Shown here: piece by piece, positions 1 through 10,400 of the stretch | How the letters are laid out: each line of letters starts with the position of its first letter | Position numbering within the stretch: the stretch's first letter is position 1 | Assembly: GCA_027596195.1 (NCBI GenBank) | Contig: JADGJG010000913.1 | Span: forward strand, 1 to 10,999 | Origin: Podochytrium sp. JEL0797 | Taxonomy: Eukaryota; Chytridiomycota; Chytridiomycetes; Chytridiales; Chytriomycetaceae | Direction of reading: 5' to 3' | Length of the DNA: 10,999 nucleotides | Translations under genes and position numbers: made by a program | Notes under the pieces: model-generated | The model's database searches: none | Seen by the model: only the letters and a program-made list of their open reading frames with translations | Told to the model about the DNA's origin: nothing

Positions 1-118
1 ATCAATCTCCATCAGTAATCGAAGACGGACGAAAGACACGAAGGGTGGTGATGCAATCACAGACGAACGTTGCTGATGCATCAACACGGAATCCTGACAA
101 AGGGGGCCCAACCCAAAG

Positions 119-176
119 CGATTGCAGCCCGATGGCTGCTCAAATTTTCACTCAATCGCAGTCCAATGACTGTCCA
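119..176 (+). repeat. Imperfect 24-bp direct repeat, 34-bp period
   Basis: Positions 119-142 and 153-176 align without gaps with 17 of 24 identities. All seven differences are transitions (C/T or G/A). The copies share the cores GCAG, CC, ATG and CTG. Short tandem repeats in U3 often act as enhancer units, but no function can be shown here. The transition-only divergence fits cytosine deamination or a RIP-like process, which is inference. Confidence 0.5.
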
Positions 177-183
177 CTCCTTT

Positions 184-233
184 CCCCTGGCTGGCTGTCT
201 TAACAGCTTGACCTACGGTGTTCCGTATTTAAG
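184..233 (+). repeat. Upstream block repeated within intron 1 (copy at 970-1016)
   Basis: CCCCTGGCTGGC at 184-195 is identical to 970-981. After a 2-base gap and a few transitions, GCTTGACC-N-ACGGTGT recurs in both places (about 208-219 here and 989-1004 there), and similarity fades in the TCCGTATTTAA / TCCCGTGTTTTA part. The upstream copy ends at the TATTTAAG box. The second copy lies wholly inside the predicted intron 959-1051, so it is not explained by coding constraint. Confidence 0.55.
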
Positions 234-521
234 GCCTGGATAAGGCGGTTCTCACTTCCTAAAGTGATTGTTTTATGATCAAGTGATGAAGTTATGCCCA
301 AATTATGGGATTCAATAAACATTTCCCTTTCACAATGTTGATAATAATAAAGAAGCCGTGTTGTTTTACGACAGTTGTCCTACACCGATAAGAGGCGTGC
401 CAGTCACGTAATCCACTTGAATCACAGGGTTTATTTCCACGCGAAGACACGTGTAAAAATCGCGACCAAGGAGAATTTAATCCTGATTCTCAAGACACGC
501 TGGTGCCACACTGAGGGCACG

Positions 522-541
522 CACGTGGCGTCCTATAAAAA
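522..541 (+). promoter_or_regulatory. CACGTG (E-box/G-box) and TATAAAAA box before the ORF
   Basis: CACGTG at 522-527 is the site class bound by bHLH/bZIP factors. TATAAAAA at 534-541 lies 63-70 bases upstream of ATG 604, which would put a start site near 560-570 and give a very short A-rich 5' leader. The TATA call rests on motif and spacing; the E-box could be chance. Confidence 0.5.
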
Positions 542-547
542 GGACTC

Positions 548-572
548 GCTTTCCAAAAAAAATAGGGAAAGC
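548..572 (+). other. Leader hairpin GCTTTCC / GGAAAGC with A-rich loop
   Basis: GCTTTCC (548-554) is the exact reverse complement of GGAAAGC (566-572), separated by 11 bases that begin with eight A residues. It lies at the expected start of the transcript driven by the TATA box at 534. A further run of eleven A residues (579-589) follows just before the start codon. Seven pairs with an AT-rich loop is a modest signal. Confidence 0.35.
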
Positions 573-603
573 ACATACAAAAAAAAAAATCCAAAAACTC
601 AAC

Positions 604-1412
604 ATGAGCGACCAACTCTCAGTCACTGACGCCTCCCAAGACCAAGTCATGGATGGTACTCCTCCAACCCCACAACCCTCCGCCGAGCAGCAGAGGATTC
701 TCGCCCTCGAGCGCCAGCTCGCGATCTTCCAAGAACAAGAGACCACCAGACTTGCGCGCCTTGCGATGGACCAACGCCACTTCGAGGCCCTGGAATCCCT
801 CGCCGCGGTCCTCGAGGAGCGCTTCAAGGACGCGGACGAAATCCCCCGGCTCACGAGGGAGTTCAAGGAGCTTGCCGAGGTCGGCCCTGTGTCGCCCGAT
901 TCATACGTGGCAACACACCGCGTGTGGGACTTGGTGGAACGCAAGGACAAGACTAAGAGTAAGTATATCCCCCTGGCTGGCCTTGATGGCTTGACCCACG
1001 GTGTGTCCCGTGTTTTACCCTTGATTGAATTCCCTCTCTCTCTACTCCCAGAACTCGAAGCCAAGGAGTTCTACCGCGGGGTGAACCAAGCCGACAAGTT
1101 CAACAACATGAGGGACTTCATGTACGCTGCTCAACACATGTCCAAAGACGCGGCCGCCCATGTTGCTGCCAGTGCCGGAGAGTTTGTGTCGGCACAGCAC
1201 GTGACGACTCAGCGTTTCCGCTCGGCCAAGCAAGTGGCCAAACGACACCGAAGTGAGTGTTCTATATCGGATTTTGGGGACACGCTTCCTCATTATAACC
1301 CCTTCTTTCAGGGAATGACAACAATGGCGACGAACCCGGCGGAAACGGTGGTCGCAGCAACCCCAGTGGCGCTACTCCTCGTCAAGGAGGGCGCTACAGC
1401 AGGGATATCTAA
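604..1412 (+). CDS. Predicted spliced first ORF, 218-aa Gag-like/nucleic-acid-binding protein
   Basis: Removing introns 959-1051 and 1253-1311 joins three exons (604-958, 1052-1252, 1312-1412; 657 nt) into an open frame of 218 codons ending at TAA 1410-1412. The N-terminal third is rich in Glu, Leu, Gln and Ala with heptad-like spacing, probably a coiled coil. The middle is helical and Lys/Ala/His-rich. The last 33 residues, read in the frame reached by the second splice, are rich in Gly, Asn and Arg (for example GGNGGR and RQGGRYSRDI), much like the basic Gly/Arg tails of Gag and RNA-binding proteins. An AATAAA at 1440-1445 follows the stop. I recognise no named family. Both the introns and the product are inferred from sequence, without transcripts. 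The alternative is that the introns are retained and only the polyprotein is made. Confidence 0.55.
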
Positions 1413-4400
1413 TTTGTCTCCTCATATCACCGAATTTAAAATAAAGCGTCTTTTGATGACGAAATCTTACTCTTTGGCTGATCTGTTTGGAAATGGTATC
1501 ATTAGAATGTACCAAAATTTCATTTTTTACATGAATATCTTTTTGTTGATTTTCCCAACTAAAGTGGGAGCTTACAAAATCATCCCAAACCCGGAACTCC
1601 CCTTCCTAGTTGAGCACGATGCACCCCAACTTGTTAACGTGAGCATTCTGGACTCCCTGTTTATCCTCTCCTTGGTGGTAGTTATTCTTGGACACTTGTA
1701 CTTACGCCATCACAAATCACGCAGTATCACCATCGACGGGTCGACCATCACGCTCAACATCCTTGGAAAGCTCGTCAAGCTCGACCTCGTGCATGGAACC
1801 GAGTTCCAAGGAGTTGGTTCCAAGATTGGTGCCAAGCAGTCGCGGGTCATCTACCTCGTCCTGTGTCACTCCGTGGCTGCTTTCCAAACATTGGCTCCTC
1901 GCTACTCTGAGGAGTCATTGAAGACCTTGTTCAAAATCATCGCCTCCTTCCCCGGCAAGACGGTCGATGACATCCCTCCCGAGTACGTGGGTCTCAAGAA
2001 CCTCGCCCACCCCCAGGGATTCACGACCATGGAAGAAGCGGTTGACGCCTTGGACAACGTGTTCGAAATCACGCAGCACCCAGTGGGAGTTGCCGACGCC
2101 GCTGTCGACGAGGAGGCTTCTGAAACCAGCGCAGACGATTCTGTCGTTGCCCAGGCCTACCAGACTCCCCTTCCAATCCGCTCCACGGATGCCACTCGTG
2201 CTGGGGTTTCGGTACCCCGTCTCCCGACATCTCGTCAACCACTCCCTTCGTTGTTTGAGCCGGACACACTTCCAGCCATTGCTGCCATGCTCCAGACGGT
2301 GTTGACCACTGTAGCCCGAGGTCAAGAAAAGTACACTTCCCTGTCCGACATCACCAAGCAGCGGCTCCAGAATTGCAAGTTGAACCCGGAGAACGCGCCT
2401 CAGTACAAGCAGCTCCTTCATGGGCTCTATGAAGAGTTTGTCGGACCCAAGAAGATGCTTCTCCAGTCCGAGGAGGACATTCTGACACGGCACATTGTCG
2501 CCTGTACGGTGCCCGACGGGCAACTGGCCGTGCTCTTCCTCCGTCTGGTGAGCAGCAACTGCACCCGCGGGAACTTGAACGAGCAGTTCATGACCTTCTT
2601 CTTGGGCAACACCATCCAAGCCGCCAACATGAAGATGGCCGCCCAGTGGGAGTGGGCATCCGACAACGCTGTCATGGAGGCACAGTTGCTGTTGATGCGC
2701 AACTCCGAGCTGGAGCCAAGGCACCGCCTCAACCGGAAGGAACTCGTGCGCTCGTACGCGCTTGGCTTCGAAGCGAAGCAACCCCGCTCTTACGCTCAGA
2801 TGGTCGAGTCTTCCATCTTCTCTGCCTCTACCGGTGTCAAGGTGTCATGCTACGACGACGCTCTCGACTTGATGGATTACGCGAACTACTTGAAGACCAA
2901 GGGCTTCTCGGGTGCCACGCTCCCTCCCGTCCCTGCTGCTCTCGGCTCTGGACAAGAGAACCCCCGTCGCCTCGACTCGAGAACCAACCCACCTCCTGTT
3001 GTTGGCGGAGGGCGTCCCCTTGCGAATCCCGCGCGCAAGTCCACTTCTTTCCCACAACGTCCACCACTGGTGACTTTTGTCTCTCACTTGGAGGACCCCT
3101 CGGCACCTGACGTGGACATTACGGCCCTCGACAATGCGGATGACTTTTATGAGTCGATCTACGAGACCTTCGCAATGCACGTCGAGGATGAGGAGAAGAG
3201 AGACGAGTTCAAAAAGAGAGTCTTCCGTTGCTTCAACTGCGAAGAGGTTGGTCACTTGCGCAGAGAGTGCACCAACCCACCCAAAGGTGACGGTATGAAT
3301 CCTTCTCTTGAAACAACTGAAATTTCCCCTATTCAGACCGTTCTTCCAAGAGCACTCGTTGATTATTCAAGCGCGTCAGAAGGAGCGACCTCAGGGGAGG
3401 AGGAGGAAGGCCCTTTGGAAATTGTTTCTTTGAATAAAAAATCTGTTGGTTCGGCACCTGAGGCCGCAAAAAACTGGGACAAACAAATTGAGGAAACGCA
3501 TTGCGACGAAACAGCAATGGATGAAGAGGTCCATTACTGGAATTGTGTAAAACCAGGCTCACTCGCGTGTCAAGCACAACTCTTCGAAGAGTTTCGGAAT
3601 CAATGGACCGCCATTCCCCTCGGACAATCGACCGTCTCGAAAGAAGTCGACACGGCAGGGGGAATAGTTTCTTGCATGAAGAAACTCAATCTCGACTCGA
3701 ACAAACGCGTCAAATTTGACGACAACGTCGAAGGTGCGTTTGTCGACTGGTCCTTCGCGACCACCAGCTTGTGCATGGTACCCAGCGATCGAAACTGGAC
3801 AAAACAGAACCAAAAACCTCAGAAGGAGGGGTACAGAAAGTCACATGGGGTGGTTCACAGCCAAGGGTGGATTGGATCTGTTTTTGTAACCGACTTGCTG
3901 CTTGACAGTTGTGCCAACGGCGCCGTGATGGATTTCGACTTTTATATGAGTTTGGGAAATCGACCCCCGCTAATCCCTGTGAAAAAACCGACTCTCAACC
4001 ACGGTATAGGTGGTGCAACCTCCGTGTTTGGATTCAGTACTATTCTCACATGTATTGGGAAAGCGCCAGTTCTGCGCCAACCAGTCCGGTATGCGATCAT
4101 CAAAAATTGCCCACGACCTGTCATCCTGGGTACACCCCAATTAGAACAATTCCAAGTCGACTTGTTATTCACCATCGACAAAGTGTTCTGGGGACCTGAC
4201 CTAAAAGCTCACGCGGATACCTTGAGTCCCGAGCTCAAAGTCGCAATTCGCGGCTCGAAAACACCGAGATTAAGCATGCCGCTCAGGTATTACACCGAAC
4301 ACATTCCGGAGGAAGTCTTGAAGGCGAATGCTCCCAAGCAAATGCGGTTAGAAGAAGACTTGGTCATGACGCGCAATTACAAGTACCGGGCCAACATTAA

Positions 4401-7400
4401 GCTGCCTAATTCGCTCGATCACGAGGCTCTAAGCTTGGCTGGTACATGCTTTGTAATTGGCCTTCCTGAACTGGCAGACAAGGGCGTTTTCATCACCAAA
4501 ACAATCTATAATTCTTCTGATATCCTCAAAGGAAGCGTGCCCATCGAAATTTGTTATGTCGGAATGAAACCCTTGCGCTTGCCTGCTTTCTCCGTCATCG
4601 CGACACTCGAGGGGGGTGGCCAATATGACGTCAGCATTCTCAATGTCCCCGAAGAAATAAACGGGTCTCAAACCGATTTGGCCACCATGGTGACTGCAGC
4701 GACACACTTCCAACCGCACGACAACGAGTCGTTCCTTGAATATCTCAAAAACGGAAAGCCGGAGGTTGATACTTCCCCCCCCACTGAGGGAGGTGAGCCT
4801 GACGGAGAATTACCGGATACAATGGTTACGGAAACCGTACCGGAAGAAGGACTCCCGTTGGCATTTGATGATGACGAATTGGACAAAATCTTCATGAAAT
4901 TGCCCAAGGTACGAGAGATTTATACCGGTCGAAACGCCCTGGTAAAAAACATACAACGGAAGATTCTTCGCTCACGACCAAGAATCCGAAAGCTCCTCAC
5001 TTTCCTGGATGAAAGTGATACCGAGGATACGCGTAATCTGTTGATGAACTCAACACCAACACGAGACACCTCGAAAGAAGAGAAACGTGATTATATCCCG
5101 GAACCCGAGGTCAAAGATGACCAAGAATTCATTTCAAAGTTTGACCTCGAGCACATGGATAACCTTCCCAACCTTTCCATAAAGGAAAAACTTGTTGACA
5201 TGTTGCTTGAATTCCGAGGCGTGTTCACTACCCGGATGAAAACGGGATCTCAAACCCTACCAGAGCATGAGATTGACACAAAACCAGGCGCCCGTGTCCC
5301 ACACTCACCGCCGTACCCGGAAGGGCCGGGGCGAACAGCGGTACTGCGTGAACACATTCAGAAGATGCTCGACGATAACGTCATTAGACCATCAAAGTCT
5401 CAATACGCATCTCCGGTTGTATTGGCGAAGAAACCCGACGGCAGTTGGCGTTTTTGCGTTGATTACCGCAAATTGAATGAAATCACCGTACCCGATCGGT
5501 ACCCCTTGCCCAATATTGAGGACATGTTCACAACAATTGGGAATCGATACTACTTCAGCAGTGTCGATCTCCAATCCGGGTTTTGGCAAATTAAGCTGGA
5601 CGAAGAAAGTAAAGCCAAAACGGCTTTCATATCCTCGCAAGGGCTTTTCGAATTCAATGTTCTCCCATTCGGGCTCACGAATGCGCCACCGACGTTCCAA
5701 CGTCTGATGGATGTCGTCCTCGCCGGATATAAATACGTATTCGCACTCGTTTACATCGATGACGTCGTTATTTATAGTGATGATGAGGATGACCACCTCG
5801 AACACATTCGCCTCATTCTACAAAGAATGCACGACTACAATTTGAAAATAAAACCATCGAAGTGCCATTTCTTCTACACTGACCTGCCCTTTTTGGGACA
5901 CGTCATCTCGAAGGAAGGATTGCGCGTCGACCCCAATAAAATCGCAACTCTCGAAAACTGGCCCGTTCCGAAAACGGTGAAAAAACTCCAACAGTTCCTA
6001 GGGTTTGCGAATTACTTCAAGCGTTTTGTGAAAAGCTTTGCGCAAACGGCATTGCCTTTATACCACCTTTTGAAGGAAACAACGCCATGGAAATGGACAC
6101 CTGATTGCGAGGACGCGTTTAAAACGTTGATTTCCAAACTCCAGAAAGACATCGTACTCCACAATCCAACGGAGACGGACGAATTCATCATCGAATGCGA
6201 CGCATCCAGTAACGCGCTGGGAGCAGCGCTATACGCGAAGGGTGTCACCAGCGCGCGGACAGCCCGGAAACCCATCGCATTCATCTCGAGAACCCTCACA
6301 CCCGTTGAGCAACGGTACTCAAACACGGATCGAGAAGGCCTCGCCTGCGTGTGGGCCGTAAACTGCTTCGACAAATGGATTTGGAATCGCCCTGTCACCA
6401 TCGAAACTGATCATTCAGCATTGGTCCCGCTCTTCCACAAGGGCGACCTGACAGGAAGATTCGCAAGATGGGCATACGCATTGTCTGACTACGACATCAC
6501 GTTGGTACACGTGCCAGGGAAATCCCAAGTTGTTGCCGACGCGCTGTCGAGAGCCAATATCCACAAGGCAAAAGCCTCCGCAGACGAGACCGACATAATC
6601 ACCATGTTCTCCTTCCGGAGGAAGGACATTCTCAAAAAAGAGGCCAATAGTCACGGAGGTGACCAAGGGGTTGATGAAACTCTCGAGACATTCGTGAGCG
6701 AGGTTTCAATGGAACTACCCCCATTAAAAAATTTATTCCAAACATACGTGTTTGGTCTTTCGAACAATAAGGACGAGCCTGTCCCAAAAAACAAGGCTGA
6801 ACATGCAAAAAGCGAATTTGTCAGATTATTCACGTTATTGGTGGAAACGGACGAGACTCACAAACTTGTGAGTGACTTGTCCAAGCGGATCCTGAAATAC
6901 CGAAAAAAGGAAGGAATCAAGTCCATCACGGACCTCCGAAAGGAAGTCAAACGGTCTCCCGCTTTCAAAGCGGGACAGAGCAGTCTCAATGTCCTGACTT
7001 GGAATATCAATGGATTCCGACACGTGTTCAAGAAACACGTCAAAGAACATGATCTCGCCAAAGAGAAAATGGAGATGCAACTGGACCACTTCTTCAATTC
7101 GACGGATTGCGGAGTCATTTGCCTGCAAGAGACTCGAATGGGAGTGAACGCCAAGAGCAAGAACATTTTCGAGGCCATGCGAAATCTCCACCAATGGAAC
7201 TGTTACTTTAACGACAAAAACACCGGTTACGCAGGCGTTGCCGTTATTATCCGAAAAGAATTGGCACAGAAAGTTGATGATGTTATCATTTTGCCCGAAA
7301 TGGGCGATTGGAAGGACGACGAAGGCCGCGTCATCACTATTCTGGTGGGCGCAATCGCAATCGTTACCGCGTACATTCCTAGTGGAATGCGAAAAGATGA

Positions 7401-10400
7401 CAGACAAGAGTTTAAACTCCAATTCCTCGAGGAATTCAAGGCACACTGCGACAAGCTCCGAGATACTCACCTTGTTATCGTAGCAGGCGACTTCAACGTC
7501 GCACCCTCACCCAGAGATGTTTTGGAATTTGTTGAAAAAGAACCCGGATTGAAGGACCGGTTCCGATCCACCATCACAAAGGAGGAACAAGAATGGTTTA
7601 ATTCAATGTTGGTGAACTTTCACGACGGGTTCCGAATTAAGCACCCCCACGACATGGGAGCCACTTGGACACTTAAAACGGTTGATGGAAAAGAGTATCC
7701 TTTCTGGCGTATCGACCATTTCCTCATTGACAAACGAGTCTCTCCCGACTGTTTCGACATCCGCGTCAACACTCGAAACACAATGAGTGACCATCTGCAA
7801 TTGCGTGCTGACTTGAAGCTGGATCATTTCGATGTCCCCTTGGTCAACCAGTCCACATGGATCCCCGCCGAAGGAGCCCAGGAAGGCGAAAATGCGACAT
7901 ATGTGATGGAGTGTTATCTCGGCCTCACGTCCCTCCCCCTGTTCGGGCTCGACCCCAAGAAAATGCGGGAGTTACAACTCAAGGATGCCCATTTCGGAGA
8001 AGTGATTCGCTTCTTGGAAGACGGTACAATTCCGGTCGAAAAAGATGCCGAGGAGATGCGGACTCTCTCGAGACACTTTGTGCTTGACAACGCCGGTCTG
8101 CTTTATCTGGTTTCCGACATTACGTCGAAATCTGTTCGACGCCAACCTGGTCGTATCGCTTTATGCGCGCCCGACTCACTGCGGCGAGAAATCCTGGAGC
8201 GTCACCATGATGACATTTACAGCGGTCACTTGGGAGCTTCGAAAGTTCTTCCCACCCTCATGGACCGATTCTGGTGGCCTAATATGGCGTCTCAAGTAAA
8301 GAATCATATCCAATCGTGCGTGGACTGTCAAAAGTCGAAGGATCACTCAGTCAAAACGGGTTTTGTACACCCCATTCCACTCGGCGAATTCCCGATGGAA
8401 CGAGTCTTTGTTGATTTCATGGGTCCCATGACGGAGACTGAGGACGGAAATAAATATGTCATGGTCCTGGTGGACAGTTTTACGAAGTGGGCGGAAGCGA
8501 TCCCGCTCCCCGACATATCGGGTCCCACCGTGGCCAAGGCGCTTGTAAAAGATGTCTTCTCAAGGACTGGTATTCCAGTGTTCCTACACTCGGATCAAGG
8601 CCCCCCCTTTGACGACAAGTTGATGAGAGAGCTTAGCAAAATGCTTGGGTTCAGCAAAACGTTCACCGCACCGTATTGGCCTCGCGCCAACGGCCCCGTC
8701 GAACGGTTAATTAAAACTCTTTCGCAAGAGTTGCGAGCGTACATCAACCAGTATGATTACAACGACTGGGATGAGATTCTGCCTTTCATCCTTTTCGCAT
8801 ACAGAACGCACGTTCACTCGTCAACGGGCGAAACCCCATTCTTTATGTACCATGGGCGCGACGCGCGCCTTCCCTCCGATTTGTTTTTCGGAATCAGTCC
8901 GGATGATCCCCTGTATCCGAAGCCGACACTTGATCCCCAAGCCGGTGAAGAAAGTGACGATGAGCCCGACGTATTCCTCACGGAGGTCGGCCACAGCCCC
9001 CGTGACGCGAAGAATTTCAGATTCCCGAATCTCGCCATTGCGGAGTTCAGCAGTTTGAAGCAGTTTCAAGACAAGTGCTGCAAAAAGATGCACGGATTCC
9101 ACAAGGACGAACAATTATTCGAAACCCTTCGGGATGTTTTCGAGCACTTTGAACTTGACGTGTTGTGTTTATCTTACGAACCCAGGAGGCAGCGAAGTTC
9201 AACGAGTGACTTCCCCGGATATTTCTATCTCCGGGACGGAAGTATTGTTTCTATGAAAGACCACGCGTACCGACTCAACCCTGAGTCCGATACGCCTATT
9301 GTGTGTACACCCCGACAAAAAGCCAAACGAATTTCTGTAGTTTATGCGCGACAGGGTACCCTCAACATCGGACCCCCTCCTTTGTCTCTCGACGATGTCG
9401 AAGGCGAGGTCAAATACCCATTCCTTTGCACGGGTGCCGTGAATCAAGTTGTGTGTGTCCACCGATGTTTCCGACCTGACGGGTCGCACCTTGATAAGCA
9501 GCAAATACTTTTTGATCCTCTCAAGAAGTCCTCGGTGGTGTTCTCGAATTCGCCGATGTGGGACAACTCCGGCAAATTCGTGCGGGTAAAAAGCCCATTG
9601 CTGTCGATCGAAACCGACAGCCGACACGGCTCGTATGTCTTCGTGAGCGAGACATCGGACGAGATGGAGTTTGAGACGTATCATGTGAAGCTTGATGGGG
9701 AAGCCTTGGAATGTTACATTCTGGAGGAAGACGTACATACCAGTGTACCCACCCCCGACGAGGCCCGCGTCGCCACTTTGAGGAGTATTCTCCTTGGCTT
9801 GCAAGCGAGCCAAGACGTCATCAAAGCAAAAGTTGCACAAAATCAAGAGAAACAGCGAGAGCTGTCGGAAGAAAATGACCATGCACCGCATGAGTTTGAC
9901 ATTGGAGATCGAGCGTGGCTCTCAGTCCCCTTGCAAGGTGAATCTCAGCGTTTGGGTGTCCCCAAGAAGCTGATTTTTAGGTGGGTGGGACCTGTTCGCG
10001 TTATCGCCCGATCTGGCGGAACCAGTCAGACACACTACACTGTTGTCGAGACTTTCCCAGGAGGTGAAATCACATGTCGGAAAGTACACGTTAGTAGGCT
10101 CCGACCTTTTGTCGCAAGGGTACCAGTGGATTCGGCAGAAGACGCCGCCGCCTTGGCAGGCGACGATTTCGAAGCCGAACTCAAGAAATTTGAGGAGGCG
10201 TTGTTACTCAAACAACGACCACGGCATTCGCACAAGAGTAAGCTCTCCGGTACCAATCTTTGGATGGCCCGGAAGTTTGACCCTGATTTCGAGGAACGAG
10301 ACGTTCACGACCCGAAATTAATCATTAAGCAAGTGCTTGACGTCGCGTTCGATCGCGACCGATCCGGTTCATTTGTATACCGAGTAGTGGCCCTGGACCA

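Larger units (their letters stand above)
1..603 (+). promoter_or_regulatory. Non-coding 5' region: possible LTR/U3-R signals, promoter and leader
   Basis: No convincing gene lies here; short frames through it lack any family signature. From left to right it has an imperfect palindrome around TGATGCATCA (74-83), a diverged direct repeat (119-142 and 153-176), a 50-base block that recurs inside the first intron (184-233), TATTTAAG at 226-233, possible poly(A) signals at 314-319 and 346-351, then CACGTG (522-527) and TATAAAAA (534-541) before an A-rich leader. A TATA-like box followed about 90-120 bases later by AATAAA is the layout of an LTR U3-R segment. The second TATA box, 70 bases before ATG 604, looks like a separate promoter. 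I could not place a primer-binding site or an LTR end. Confidence 0.5.

Noticed and set aside
501..517. TGGTGCCACACTGAGGG as a primer-binding site
   Set aside because: It begins with TGG, but no LTR end in CA lies just before it, and I cannot match it to the 3' end of a known tRNA with confidence.
375..629. Short + strand frame of 84 codons before the main start
   Set aside because: It overlaps the TATA box, the A-rich leader and the real ATG, and encodes only low-complexity basic sequence.
477..1064. Minus-strand open frame of 195 codons over the start of the gene
   Set aside because: It mirrors the codon structure of the + strand gene, has no recognisable motif and crosses the promoter and intron 1.
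1915..2781. Minus-strand open frame of 288 codons across the Gag region
   Set aside because: A shadow of the long + frame in a GC-balanced region; composition is His/Arg/Gly-rich without domain signature.
6982..7821. Endonuclease as evidence of a nested LINE insertion
   Set aside because: The domain is in frame with both flanks, no LINE RT or poly(A) tail is present, and its motifs fit ExoIII/APE1 better than LINE endonuclease.
9199..9891. Minus-strand open frame of 230 codons opposite the integrase insert
   Set aside because: No motif or promoter; it ends inside the integrase C-terminal region and is explained as an antisense shadow.
9938..9980. GTGAAT ... TTTTTAG as an intron in the integrase C-terminus
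   Set aside because: It would remove part of the GPY/F module, shift the frame, and is too short; the uninterrupted reading gives the expected motif.
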